NCBI GenBank assembly: GCA_007618135.1
Contig: PHFX01000152.1
Coordinates: 78,687 to 142,686, forward strand
Source: Candidatus Brocadia sp. WS118
Lineage (GTDB): Bacteria > Planctomycetota > Brocadiia > Brocadiales > Brocadiaceae
Length of the DNA: 64,000 nucleotides
Reading direction: 5' to 3'
In this document: positions 9,104-18,466 of the stretch, in pieces
Numbering within the stretch: the stretch's first letter is position 1
How the letters are laid out: each line of letters opens with the position of its first letter
Translations under genes and position numbers: made by a program
The notes under the pieces: model-generated
What the model was told of the DNA's origin: nothing
The model's input: the letters and a program-made list of their open reading frames with translations, nothing else
Databases searched by the model: none

Positions 9104-10340
9104 AAGGCAACCCTTTAGGGACTACGACGATACCTCGTTCTGTAACGGTGAACTGTCTGGCATCTTCTTCCGGGTTATATCCGATCTGTTTACCATCCGG
9201 TACTACGACTGATTTATCAATAATGGTATTCCGAATTTTGACATTTTTACCGATCCGAACCCCCTCCATGATAATTGAATCATAGACTTCAGAATAATCT
9301 TCGATTCTCACGTTTGGCGATATAACAGACTTCTCCACACGTGCCCCACTAATAATACAGCCATGAGAAACCAGTGAATTCAAAACGATACCACACCTCC
9401 CCCCGGGAAATAGTTCTGAAAACACGGTCTTTGCAGGAGGAAACTGTTCATAATACGTGCGAATTGGCCAGGATGTGTCGTAGAGGTTAAAAATAGGTTC
9501 TATTTGAACAAGATCCATATTCGCATCCCAGTAAGCATCCAGCGTCCCTATGTCCCTCCAATATTTAACAGCTTTGTTGTTTTTATCATTAAATATATAT
9601 GCAAACAAGCGACTATTTTTGATCATAGAAGGAATAATGTTCTTCCCAAAATCATGGCTGGTATCTTGTTTAGCGTCTCCGATTATCTGTTTTACTAATA
9701 CTTCCGTATTGAAGAGATATATTCCCATGGACACCAGCGCAACATTGGGATTTGATGGCATCGGTTTTGGATGAGCTGGCTTTTCCACAAAATCCGTAAT
9801 TTGCAGTTCATTATCGATACTTACAATTCCAAAACGATTCGCCTCATTTAATGGAACCTCTATACAGGGTATCGTTACATCCGCATGCTTTGATTCATGA
9901 AAAGTTATTAATTCACGATAATCCATTTTGTAAATATGGTCACCTGCTAAGATCAATACTTTTTCTGGCCTTTCCCTTTCCAATACGTAGATATTTTGAT
10001 GTACGGCATCGGCTGTCCCCTGGTACCATAAATCACTGGTTCTTTTTTGTGGTGGTATCGTTTCAATAAACTCACCTAATTCATGATTGCCGATATTCCA
10101 TCCAATTCGCAAATGCCTGTCCAGGGAATAGGATTTATACTGTGTCAATACGGAAATCTTTTTCAAGCCTGAGTTAAGACAATTACTTAAGGGAAAATCA
10201 ATAATACGATAGATGCCGCCGAAGGGAACAGCTGGTTTTGCCCTGTCTTTTGTCAGCGGGTAGAGACGTTCACCCTGCCCACCTGCAAGCAGCATCACCA
10301 GCACCTGTTCAGCTTTGTCATAAATAAAAAGAGAGGACAT
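9096..10340 (-). CDS. glgC: Glucose-1-phosphate adenylyltransferase (ADP-glucose pyrophosphorylase)
   Basis: This enzyme makes ADP-glucose from ATP and glucose 1-phosphate, the committed and usually regulated step of bacterial glycogen synthesis. The 414-residue length is normal. The N-terminal nucleotidyltransferase domain carries the signature LAGGQGERLYPLT and KPAVPFGG, and later DHIYKMDYRE and GIYLFNTEVL. The C-terminal part (about 290 onward) has hexapeptide-like repeats of a left-handed beta-helix. It lies 34 bases after rho on the same strand and may be co-transcribed with it. Glycogen storage is known in anammox bacteria, so a role in carbon reserve is plausible. Confidence 0.95.
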   Translation of the reverse strand: MSSLFIYDKAEQVLVMLLAGGQGERLYPLTKDRAKPAVPFGGIYRIIDFPLSNCLNSGLKKISVLTQYKSYSLDRHLRIGWNIGNHELGEFIETIPPQKRTSDLWYQGTADAVHQNIYVLERERPEKVLILAGDHIYKMDYRELITFHESKHADVTIPCIEVPLNEANRFGIVSIDNELQITDFVEKPAHPKPMPSNPNVALVSMGIYLFNTEVLVKQIIGDAKQDTSHDFGKNIIPSMIKNSRLFAYIFNDKNNKAVKYWRDIGTLDAYWDANMDLVQIEPIFNLYDTSWPIRTYYEQFPPAKTVFSELFPGGRCGIVLNSLVSHGCIISGARVEKSVISPNVRIEDYSEVYDSIIMEGVRIGKNVKIRNTIIDKSVVVPDGKQIGYNPEEDARQFTVTERGIVVVPKGLPLL

Positions 10341-10374
10341 ATAGTGTCTATAAACTCCAAATAAATTAAAATTA

Positions 10375-11709
10375 TTACGTAATATTCATCGTCATGAGGA
10401 ATTCAGCATTGGTCTTTGTTTTGGCCAATCTGTTTTTAAGTAATTCCATAGCTTCTACAGGGTTCATTTCGTTGAGCACCTTTCGAAGCATCCACATGCG
10501 TTTAATCTCCTCTGGATTTACGATCAACTCTTCTTTTCTGGTACCGGAGCGGGTAATGTCTATAGCGGGAAATAATCTGCGATCTGCCAGTTTTCTGTCC
10601 AGATGCAGTTCCATATTGCCCGTCCCCTTAAACTCCTCGAAGATAACTTCATCCATCCTGCTTCCGGTATCAATCAATGCAGTTGCAATAATCGTGAGAC
10701 TGCCACCCTCCTCAATATTTCTTGCTGCACCAAAAAACCTCTTGGGTTTTTGGAGTGCACTGGCATCCACACCACCAGAAAGGATTTTCCCGCTATGAGG
10801 AACCTCGGTATTGTACGCCCTTGCTAACCTGGTGATGGAATCAAGAAGAACGACAACGTCTTTACCATATTCAACCATCCGTTTTGCCTTTTCAATCACC
10901 ATTTCAGCCACCTGAATGTGCCGGCTTGCCGGTTCATCAAAGGTCGATCCAATAACTTCAGCTTCAACCGATCTGTCCATATCGGTTACCTCTTCCGGCC
11001 GTTCATCAATAAGAAGGATAATCAGGTATACTTCGGGGTGATTCTTGGTAATACTGTTTGCAATCTTTTGCAATAACACGGTTTTCCCTGTCCGGGGAGG
11101 CGCAACAATTAATCCCCTCTGACCCTTTCCAATCGGGGTAACCAGATCCATAATCCTTGTTTCAAGTTCTGTCGAATTTTTTTCCAAAAAGATTCTTTCC
11201 GTGGGATGCAAAGGAGTCAGATCATCAAAAACAATCTTTTCCCCCATAATTTCCGGATTCTCAAAATTGATCGCCTCTACCCGCAATAAAGCAAAGTACC
11301 TTTCTGTGTCCTTCGGTGGTCTGATCTGCCCGGACACGATAACCCCGGTCCGGATACCGAACCGACGGATCTGGGACGGAGAGATGTAGATGTCATCCGG
11401 GCAAGGCAAATAATTGTAATCCGGCGACCGTAAAAACCCAAATCCTTCAGGAAGCACCTCAACTACCCCTTCTCCGTACATAAGACCGTTCTGATTAACC
11501 CTCTCTTTCAGGATTTTAAAAATCAAGTCTTGCTTTTTCAGTCCTGTATATTCTTTAATCCCCTCACTTTTTGCGGTCTCCTGCAATTCCTTAATAGTCA
11601 TTTTCTGCAATTCGGTAATATGCATCTCGCCACGTTTAATTTCTTCATATTTTTCATTTGTTTCTTGATCTACAATCACAGGTTCTTTTTTCCCATTTGT
11701 TGCCGACAT
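10375..11709 (-). CDS. rho: Transcription termination factor Rho
   Basis: Rho is the hexameric RNA-dependent ATPase that ends transcription at unstructured C-rich RNA. The 444-residue protein has a SAP-like Rho N-terminal domain (about 30-72), a cold-shock-like RNA-binding domain (about 75-150, with GFGFLRSP) and the RecA-type ATPase. Walker A is APPRTGKT and Walker B is [15 protein letters not shown], with the conserved secondary-channel residues after it. Start choice is clear: a GGAGGGAG ribosome site precedes the ATG at 11709. It lies 30 bases downstream of coaE in a minus-strand run that begins with polA. Confidence 0.97.
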   Translation of the reverse strand: MSATNGKKEPVIVDQETNEKYEEIKRGEMHITELQKMTIKELQETAKSEGIKEYTGLKKQDLIFKILKERVNQNGLMYGEGVVEVLPEGFGFLRSPDYNYLPCPDDIYISPSQIRRFGIRTGVIVSGQIRPPKDTERYFALLRVEAINFENPEIMGEKIVFDDLTPLHPTERIFLEKNSTELETRIMDLVTPIGKGQRGLIVAPPRTGKTVLLQKIANSITKNHPEVYLIILLIDERPEEVTDMDRSVEAEVIGSTFDEPASRHIQVAEMVIEKAKRMVEYGKDVVVLLDSITRLARAYNTEVPHSGKILSGGVDASALQKPKRFFGAARNIEEGGSLTIIATALIDTGSRMDEVIFEEFKGTGNMELHLDRKLADRRLFPAIDITRSGTRKEELIVNPEEIKRMWMLRKVLNEMNPVEAMELLKNRLAKTKTNAEFLMTMNIT

Positions 11710-11739
11710 GTAATACTCCCTCCTTTAAATAATTGAGAA

Positions 11740-12351
11740 TCAGTTTTTTCCCAGGTAAAGTTGCCAAAATTCATTTATTTGTCTGTATGTGTTTTCCTCG
11801 GTAAAATTATTATCGATGACGTAATCAGATTTCTTTCTCTTTTCTTCTAAACTCATTTGATACCGTTCTCTTCTTTCTAATTCACCCTCTTGCCAGTGTC
11901 GGCTGATTTTACCCCTGCTTACCCTGTGATCTCGTCCGGTATTTACAAAGATGATAAAATCACAGAGTAAAGAAAGATCGGACTCCTCCAATAATGCTGC
12001 ATCAATTACAATAGCCCTGCGACGTCCCCGTTTTTCTATCTCGCCTATCCTCGATCGTATCTGTTCAATGACAATAGGATGCAGGATACTGCACAGACCG
12101 TCTAAACTGTTCTTATCCTGAAATACAATCTCTGCAAGCCGCGATCGGTCTATCTTGCCATTAATATCCAGGACACTGTTTCCAAACCTTTCTATAATTT
12201 TAGCTTTTATATCTTTTTTGGTGAGGAGCTTATGGCACATTTCATCGGCATCAATCGTCTCTGCACCTAGCGAAGCGAGCATGCGGGCAATGGTACTTTT
12301 TCCGCTTGATATCCCGCCGGTTATGCCAATAATCTTCGGTTTTAAGTTCAC
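11740..12351 (-). CDS. coaE: Dephospho-CoA kinase
   Basis: CoaE phosphorylates the 3'-hydroxyl of dephospho-CoA, the last step of coenzyme A synthesis. The 203-residue protein has the P-loop GGISSGKST near the N-terminus, then the family-typical DADEMCH segment and a lid-like stretch with DHRVSRGK. The start is GTG at 12349-12351 and overlaps the polA stop codon (GTGA), indicating translational coupling; no upstream ATG is available and this start leaves just six residues before the first strand. It is followed by rho. Confidence 0.95.
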   Translation of the reverse strand: MNLKPKIIGITGGISSGKSTIARMLASLGAETIDADEMCHKLLTKKDIKAKIIERFGNSVLDINGKIDRSRLAEIVFQDKNSLDGLCSILHPIVIEQIRSRIGEIEKRGRRRAIVIDAALLEESDLSLLCDFIIFVNTGRDHRVSRGKISRHWQEGELERRERYQMSLEEKRKKSDYVIDNNFTEENTYRQINEFWQLYLGKN

Positions 12352-15014
12352 TCGGTTTCCATCCAGTTTACCCCGGTCTTTATGTTTACCTTGATTGGAA
12401 CGTTCAGCGAAACGGCGCGACTCATCTCCTCTTGCACCAGGGAGCGCGTCAATGTGATGGTGTCTTTTTGCACCTCGAAAAGCAATTCATCGTGTATTTG
12501 AAGGAGCATTTTCGCCCCATAGATGCCCTTCTGTAATTTTGTGTGAATGTTATTCATGGCAACCTTGATTAAATCGGCTGCAGAGCCTTGAATAATCGTA
12601 TTAACAGCAATGCGTTCCGAAAGGTTTCTGCGTTTTTTATCTTCAGAACAAATATCTGGTATAAACCGTTTTCTATGAAAAAGCGTTTTTACATAACCGC
12701 AGGTTCTTGCTCCATCTACAACCTTAGTTCGAAATCTTTTTACCCCCTGGAATAAAGCAAAATAGGAGTCAATGAACTCCCGTGCCTTTTCCAATGATAG
12801 CCCTGTATCGCGGGAAAGCCCAAATTCACTCAGTCCGTAAACTATTCCAAAATTGACTGCCTTTGCATTGCGTCTCATCTCCGGGGTCACATTTTCTATC
12901 GGGACGCTATAGATGGCAGCGGCAACAGACGAGTGAATATCCTTATCCTGGTGAAACGCCGCCACCAGGGCCTCGTCTTCGGAAAAATGCGCCAGAATGC
13001 GTAATTCTATCTGCGAATAATCTGCCGATAAAAACATGGTGTCATTTCCGGAAGGAATAAAGGCACGCCGAATCTGCCGCCCAATTTCTGTACGAATTGG
13101 AATATTTTGCAGGTTTGGTTCGCTACTGCTGAGCCGTCCCGTTGCTGTTACTGTCTGATTAAATGAGGTATGTATGCGGCCAGTGTTGGGATTTACCATA
13201 TCAGGCAAGGCGTCGACATACGTATTTTTTAATTTCATAAGCTGACGGTATTCGAGGACTAACTTAGGTAAGGTATGTTGCCATGCAAGGGTAGTCAGGA
13301 CATTTGCATCTGTTGATAATCCCGTTTTGGTGCGCCTTAGACGTGGCAATTCAAGTTTTTCAAAAAGAACTTCACTCAATTGCCTGGGTGAACTGATATT
13401 AAACTCGTATCCTGCCGAAGCATAGATTTCCTTTTCAATCTGCTGCAATTTCGCAGTTAAAGTATCGGACATCTCGTGCAAAAGATGAGTGTTTAAACCT
13501 ATCCCATTCCACTCCATTTCGGCTAGGACATAAATCAAAGGTATCTCTATGCCCTGAAGAAGATCCAATAACGCACCTTCTTTGAGGCGTGGTTCCATGA
13601 CGGCGGCTAAACGAAATGCGATATCGGCATCCTGACAGGCATATGTACAGACCTTTGCAACATCTGCCTGATCCATCGTGATCTGTTCCTTTCCTGATCC
13701 TATCACTTCCGATGTGGTTATGGTCTTATACGATAAATACTCAAAGGCAATATCATCCAGATTATGATTCCTCTTTTCTGGATTCAGGAGATAGGAGGCA
13801 ATCATCGTGTCAAAGACAATCCCTTGCAAAAGAATGTTATTCCTTCTGAGTACAAGGAGGTCGTATTTAATATTCTGCCCGATTTTCTTGATATTATCAT
13901 CTTCTAAAACAGCCCGGATTTTTGAAAGTACGATGTCTGCGCTTACATGTGCTGTTCCTTCCGGCGCCATCAATGGTATATAATACGCTTCTCTTGCCTG
14001 CCAGGAAAATGAAATCCCCACGATCCTGGCGGCAAGGGGATTCGTGCTGGTTGTTTCTAAATCTATGGCAAATATCCTCTGTGCAACCAATTGATTAAGA
14101 AATTCATGATACTTTTCTATGGTATCTACAAGATGATATCGTGTTTCCTCGGTCTTTGCCGTTGCAACCATGTCCGTAAGAAGGGTTTGAAATCCAAATG
14201 CCCTGAACAGACTTTTTAGTTCTGTATTTTCTGCGGTGTTTAACTTGCACGCATTCATGTCTAATGGGATAGGGATGTCACGATACAGTATCAGCAGCTT
14301 CTGAGAGAGCCTTGCCTGGTCTGCAAATAATCGCAGGTTTTCCTGCCTTTTTTTTCCGGTAATGAGATTTACATTTGTAAGCACGGATTCCAACGATCCC
14401 CACTTTTGGATAAGTTCCAATGCTGTTTTATTGCCGACACCAGGCACCCCAGGTATATTATCCGAACTATCGCCAGAGAGGGCCAGGACGTCTACCACCT
14501 GTTCCGGTCGTATACCCTTTTCCTTGAAGAGAGACTCTGGGTCAACCATCTTCCCTTTTTTTGCATGTAATATCTTTACCTTCGGATTTAGCAACTGTTC
14601 CATATCTTTATCTGAAGTGACGATAACAACTTCAACTGGTTTGTCAGATAGTAATTTCACCAGGGTACCAATTACATCGTCTGCCTCGTAACCTTTAGCA
14701 GCATAAATGGGAATATTAAAGGCCCTGACGATTTTATAAATCAAAGGAATTTGTACCTGCAATTCATCAGGTGTTGGTTTACGGTTTGCTTTATACTCAC
14801 GATAACTACTATGTCTATGGGTGATACCTTTTGTATCAAATACTACCGCTACGTATTCAGGATGATGCTCCCTGAGTAATTTCTGCAGCATCCTCGTAAA
14901 TCCATACACGGCATTTACAGGCTTTCCTTCAGGAGTTGTCAGTCTTGCCGTAATGGCATAAAAAGCCTGGTAGCACTGTGAATGACCATCAATGATAAAA
15001 AATCGCTCTGACAT
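12348..15014 (-). CDS. polA: DNA polymerase I
   Basis: This 888-residue enzyme is a full-length DNA polymerase I for Okazaki fragment processing and repair synthesis. The N-terminal 5'-3' nuclease (about 1-290) carries the acidic motifs, including AKGYEADDVIGTL and LSGDSSDNIPGVPGVG. The middle 3'-5' exonuclease retains its acidic residues (AIDLETT, NIKYDLLVL, YACQDADIAF), so proofreading is probably active, unlike in Taq-type enzymes. The polymerase domain has motif A SADYSQIELRILAHFSED, motif B RNAKAVNFGIVYG and motif C QIHDELLFEV. It overlaps coaE by four bases and leads the polA-coaE-rho-glgC run. Confidence 0.97.
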   Translation of the reverse strand: MSERFFIIDGHSQCYQAFYAITARLTTPEGKPVNAVYGFTRMLQKLLREHHPEYVAVVFDTKGITHRHSSYREYKANRKPTPDELQVQIPLIYKIVRAFNIPIYAAKGYEADDVIGTLVKLLSDKPVEVVIVTSDKDMEQLLNPKVKILHAKKGKMVDPESLFKEKGIRPEQVVDVLALSGDSSDNIPGVPGVGNKTALELIQKWGSLESVLTNVNLITGKKRQENLRLFADQARLSQKLLILYRDIPIPLDMNACKLNTAENTELKSLFRAFGFQTLLTDMVATAKTEETRYHLVDTIEKYHEFLNQLVAQRIFAIDLETTSTNPLAARIVGISFSWQAREAYYIPLMAPEGTAHVSADIVLSKIRAVLEDDNIKKIGQNIKYDLLVLRRNNILLQGIVFDTMIASYLLNPEKRNHNLDDIAFEYLSYKTITTSEVIGSGKEQITMDQADVAKVCTYACQDADIAFRLAAVMEPRLKEGALLDLLQGIEIPLIYVLAEMEWNGIGLNTHLLHEMSDTLTAKLQQIEKEIYASAGYEFNISSPRQLSEVLFEKLELPRLRRTKTGLSTDANVLTTLAWQHTLPKLVLEYRQLMKLKNTYVDALPDMVNPNTGRIHTSFNQTVTATGRLSSSEPNLQNIPIRTEIGRQIRRAFIPSGNDTMFLSADYSQIELRILAHFSEDEALVAAFHQDKDIHSSVAAAIYSVPIENVTPEMRRNAKAVNFGIVYGLSEFGLSRDTGLSLEKAREFIDSYFALFQGVKRFRTKVVDGARTCGYVKTLFHRKRFIPDICSEDKKRRNLSERIAVNTIIQGSAADLIKVAMNNIHTKLQKGIYGAKMLLQIHDELLFEVQKDTITLTRSLVQEEMSRAVSLNVPIKVNIKTGVNWMETE

Positions 15015-15563
15015 TCTATGTTAGCGATGTAAAGCCTTGCGTGCCATCAAAACAATGATTTACTCAGGAGCATCTGAAAATAATGCAGACAGGCAATTGC
15101 TGGGCAAGACAAATTGCGGAGATAGACCGTACAATTTCTTTATGATTTATATTTCAAAGTTGTGGGAAATAAAAACATTGTAACTCTGTAATAAAATTAA
15201 TACAATTTATTAACGCCGTTGGAAATACCAGAGCAAATTAAGGAAAGGTTAGCGTACAGCTTTTGCTAACTTCGGGCTGGACAACCTATCATTATCCAAA
15301 AATAATACTGTTTTGGATAAAATTCGATATAAAGAATAGCATCATTAAAAATTATTGTCAAGTGAAATAATAAATTTTGCTTCAGGCAATCTCTTATAAT
15401 CATTCTGCAGAAACCTGGTACGCCATTTTATAAAAAAACAAGAATATTCCTTGAAAATATTCATCGAAGGTGTTATTCTTTCAACTACTACAGCATCATG
15501 TAATTTTAAATTATTTCATTCGCCTTTCAGAAATAATTCATCTCAAAAATAACTTTATGAAGT
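15015..15563. other. Intergenic region between polA and a tRNA gene
   Basis: This AT-rich stretch of about 550 bases lies between the divergent polA and tRNA gene. It contains one perfect inverted repeat, TTATCCAAAA (15292-15301) and TTTTGGATAA (15311-15320), with a 9-base loop, possibly an operator or a terminator. A plausible tRNA promoter sits at 15451-15479. I see no coding region or recognisable structured RNA in the rest. Confidence 0.5.
15451..15479 (+). promoter_or_regulatory. Probable tRNA promoter
   Basis: TTGAAA (15451-15456) and TATTCT (15474-15479) are separated by 17 bases, a reasonable sigma-70-type promoter. The predicted start is near 15486, about 78 bases before the mature tRNA. 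Confidence 0.4.
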
Positions 15564-15639
15564 GGCGGTGTAGCTCAGTTGGTAGAGCAGCGGACTCATA
15601 AGCCGCGCGTCGGGGGTTCAATTCCCTCCACCGCTACCA
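15564..15639 (+). tRNA. tRNA with CAT anticodon (Met, or Ile2 if lysidine-modified)
   Basis: The sequence folds as a tRNA: acceptor GGCGGTG pairs with CACCGCT (one G-U at position 1-72), D stem GCTC/GAGC, T stem GGGGG/CCCTC with TTCAATT loop, and an encoded ACCA end. The anticodon loop is CTCATAA, giving CAT. The anticodon stem is GCGGA/GCCGC, so its innermost pair is A-G rather than a Watson-Crick pair. A CAT anticodon may be elongator Met or AUA-reading Ile2; it is not an initiator by its normal first acceptor pairing. Identity between Met and Ile2 is left open. Confidence 0.9.
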
Positions 15640-15745
15640 AAATCTCTTGATTAACCACACGATAAACGCCAAGCTTTGCACGAAAAGAAGATTCCCGTTT
15701 ATTTACTTTTGTCTTTATATAACCCATTTATAATGAGGGATAACC

Positions 15746-16333
15746 GTGAAAAAATTTACAGGCATACTGGCCATTACTCTATTTTGTATTATCCAATCAG
15801 TTTGGGCTAGTTCGTCCAACCCACGCATTCGTTTAGAAACCAACAAAGGTATTATTATCCTGGAGTTTGAGACAGAAGCAGCCCCAAAAACGGTGGAAAA
15901 TTTTCTCCGCTATGTCCAGGATGGATTTTACCATGGCACCATCTTTCACCGGGTGATAAAAGGTTTCATGGTCCAGGGTGGAGGTTTAACGGCTGACATG
16001 CGGGAAAAACCTGCACGGGACCCCATCGTTAACGAAGCCGATAACGGACTCAAAAACCGGCGCGGTACGGTGGCTATGGCACGCACTATGGATCCCCACT
16101 CCGCCACTGCTCAATTCTTTATCAACACCGTTGACAACCCCTTTCTTGACCACAAAGAGAAAACCACTAAAGGCTGGGGTTATTGCGTATTTGGCAGAGT
16201 TGTGGAGGGTATGAATATAGTAGACACCATTGAGAACCTGCCTACCACAACCAAGGCAGGACACCAGGATGTTCCGGCTTCTCCCGTCATTATTGAACAA
16301 GCGAATGTTGATACTATAAGCGCAAACAAATAG
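15746..16333 (+). CDS. Secreted cyclophilin-type peptidyl-prolyl cis-trans isomerase
   Basis: This 195-residue protein catalyses proline isomerisation during folding of exported proteins. The start is GTG at 15746 with a GAGGGA site upstream. A Sec signal peptide (about residues 1-22, ending VWA-S) precedes a full cyclophilin domain. Key active-site features are present: FHRVIKGFMVQGG, containing the catalytic Arg, then AMARTMDPHSATAQFFI and the FGRVVEGM segment. It is therefore a periplasmic or paryphoplasmic PpiA-type enzyme. It stands between a tRNA gene and the J-domain gene on the plus strand. Confidence 0.92.
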   Translation: MKKFTGILAITLFCIIQSVWASSSNPRIRLETNKGIIILEFETEAAPKTVENFLRYVQDGFYHGTIFHRVIKGFMVQGGGLTADMREKPARDPIVNEADNGLKNRRGTVAMARTMDPHSATAQFFINTVDNPFLDHKEKTTKGWGYCVFGRVVEGMNIVDTIENLPTTTKAGHQDVPASPVIIEQANVDTISANK

Positions 16334-16416
16334 GATAAAATATTCTTTCCCTGACCGTCCTAATTTTACGATGACGGTGACGTATGTATAGGCTGGGATT
16401 TTAAGGTATTTTAAGT

Positions 16417-17619
16417 ATGAAAGAATTAATAGGCTTTATAGCAATTATTATTACTCTGCTACTTTTGTTGCTATTGGCTTTCGGTTTACTTCGAGTAGCG
16501 CTAATAACCTTGCCTGCCTGTACTGTGGCTATAAGTGTAATGCTTTTAGTCTTGTATCTCTTTCGTACACATAGAATCTATTATTTGAACTCACATGGGG
16601 CTTTGTCAAGGATCCTTGTAGTTCAGTTTGATGGACAAAAATTACATTGGGAGATGGAAGAATCACAAATTGAATTGTATGCAAAAGCGAAACTGGCAAC
16701 GTTCTTTAGCATTATTTTAGCAATAGCATCACTCTGGTTAATATTAAGCATCATTTATGAAAAGGGCGCCTTCGATAATCTAACGAGACTTTCATCGCAT
16801 GCCAACATGATCCTAGGATATATCATATCCGGAATTGGTGTTATTGTGACAATCATAAAGGCAAAACCCGGAGAAACTTTTAAGGATGCAATATGGGACC
16901 GAGGCAGCTGTCTCGTGGGTCAGATAAATACCCAGCTTGAGAGAATCCATGAGTTACGTTCGTTGGAAACTTCCATCAAATCGATTACACATCAGTTGAA
17001 AGTATCTTTTCCTATAGATTTCAAAACCGAAATTCAAGAATATGTCAATAATCACAAAAATGAACTTCTCTCTGATACTACGGGGTTGAATAATTTGATT
17101 GCTGAAAACATCAAACGAGCACAAGAAGACAGGGTGTCTTTAGAAAAAGCAAACAATCACTACCGTGCCGCCATGAAACTTTACACAATCGTGGCTATTG
17201 AAGTAAACTGGACCTGTAGTATGCCCTTGATAAAGGAAATGGAATATGATTATGAAGGTTTAACCTCAGAAAATTTAAAATCACTTCTCTCGAATAGAAA
17301 ATGGGATGATTTTCACGACGTAGTAAAAGAAATTATGAAGGATCTTCAACAACTGAGAGAGCTAGCCATAAAATATCAGGAAACAGGGACAAATGGTTAC
17401 AAGAAAGAAACTGATGAAGAGAAAGCATACCGTATTATGGAAATCCCTCCTTCTGCCTCAGATGAAGAAATTAAGCAGGCTTACCGAGAGCTGGCGCTTA
17501 ACTATCATCCTGATAATGCAGAACGAACTACCCATGGCATCAAAAAATTGGCGGAGGATCGCTTTAAAGAGATTAACTGGGCATATGATTTCTTAAAAGA
17601 AATTCGAAACCTCTACTAA
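16417..17619 (+). CDS. Membrane-anchored J-domain (DnaJ-like) protein
   Basis: This 400-residue protein has two closely spaced N-terminal transmembrane helices (about residues 4-50) and two more hydrophobic segments (about 93-111 and 128-146). A helical cytoplasmic region of about 180 residues follows, then a C-terminal J domain (about 335-400). The J domain has the HPD tripeptide in LNYHPDNAE and the preceding EEIKQAYRELA helix. J domains stimulate DnaK ATPase, so the protein likely recruits DnaK to the membrane. There is no Gly/Phe region or zinc centre, so it is a type III J protein. It lies 12 bases upstream of a VWA-domain gene, implying a two-gene operon and functional link. Confidence 0.8.
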   Translation: MKELIGFIAIIITLLLLLLLAFGLLRVALITLPACTVAISVMLLVLYLFRTHRIYYLNSHGALSRILVVQFDGQKLHWEMEESQIELYAKAKLATFFSIILAIASLWLILSIIYEKGAFDNLTRLSSHANMILGYIISGIGVIVTIIKAKPGETFKDAIWDRGSCLVGQINTQLERIHELRSLETSIKSITHQLKVSFPIDFKTEIQEYVNNHKNELLSDTTGLNNLIAENIKRAQEDRVSLEKANNHYRAAMKLYTIVAIEVNWTCSMPLIKEMEYDYEGLTSENLKSLLSNRKWDDFHDVVKEIMKDLQQLRELAIKYQETGTNGYKKETDEEKAYRIMEIPPSASDEEIKQAYRELALNYHPDNAERTTHGIKKLAEDRFKEINWAYDFLKEIRNLY

Positions 17620-17631
17620 GGAATACGATAC

Positions 17632-18294
17632 ATGGATAAAGAGAAATCTGTTATTGATTCAACGAATAGAGATAGTGATCTCGCAAGATATCAGCAAAAA
17701 AAATGGGTAAAGAAACTTGTGGCCGCGTCGGGAAAACCAGTAATAAAACGACAGCGTTCCAGAAATGTATATCTCCTCGTGGATTGCTCAGGAAGTATGG
17801 CGGAGGGCAACAAAATTGAGCAGGCAAAAAGGGGCGCCATCGGTTTTGCCAAAGAAGCACTTGGGATGGAATACTCGGTAGGTCTCATTCAATTTGCATC
17901 TCAAGCAGAACAGCTACTTGAACCACAGAGTGACCTTACTAGTCTTAATACTACAGTTGAAAACCTGTCAGCCAGTGGTTCAACGAATATGGCAGATGCT
18001 ATCAAAATAGCAAGAGATAATCTTCTAGACAAGGCTGGCGATAAAGTAATCTGTTTGATCACAGACGGAATGCCAGATGATAAAAAAACCACGCTTGAAG
18101 CAGCGGATGAATTAAGAACACTGGGAGTAGAAATCATGACCCTTGGAACGGATGATGCCGACAAAGAGTTCCTTGAAGAACTTGCAACCCGAAAAGAGCT
18201 TTCATGTAAAGTCTCACGAGAACAGCTTGAGAGGGGCATTATTTCAATGGCAAAGATGTTACCTCACACCTTGGAAAGGAATAACTTTCGTTAA
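17632..18294 (+). CDS. VWA-domain protein
   Basis: This 220-residue soluble protein is almost entirely one von Willebrand factor A domain (about residues 42-205). All metal-ion-dependent adhesion site elements are present: DCSGS (the DxSxS motif), the Thr in SGSTNMADA and the Asp in LITDGMPDD. Such intracellular VWA proteins bind Mg2+ and serve as adaptors, often with ATPases or chaperones. It lacks a signal peptide. It follows the membrane J-domain gene by 12 bases, and a strong terminator follows it, so the pair appears to be a self-contained unit. Its partner or client is unknown. Confidence 0.82.
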   Translation: MDKEKSVIDSTNRDSDLARYQQKKWVKKLVAASGKPVIKRQRSRNVYLLVDCSGSMAEGNKIEQAKRGAIGFAKEALGMEYSVGLIQFASQAEQLLEPQSDLTSLNTTVENLSASGSTNMADAIKIARDNLLDKAGDKVICLITDGMPDDKKTTLEAADELRTLGVEIMTLGTDDADKEFLEELATRKELSCKVSREQLERGIISMAKMLPHTLERNNFR

Positions 18295-18390
18295 GTTTTT
18301 AAGAAACGTCCTAGAGAAACTATTGCTTATCATAGTATAACTCGTTATTATTTATTCTTAACCATTAATTATTTTTGATTGTGAATAAAT

Positions 18391-18434
18391 CCTAAATTTC
18401 CATAGGTAAAATGGGGATTTAGGTTTATTTTTTT
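18391..18434 (+). terminator. Rho-independent terminator after the J-domain/VWA pair
   Basis: CCTAAATTTCCAT pairs with ATGGGGATTTAGG (13 pairs, two of them G-U) around a 7-base loop, followed by TTTATTTTTTT. This ends the two-gene unit and separates it from ychF. Confidence 0.8.
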
Positions 18435-18466
18435 ATATCTCTTAAAAATAGGAGACGGACTTACAC

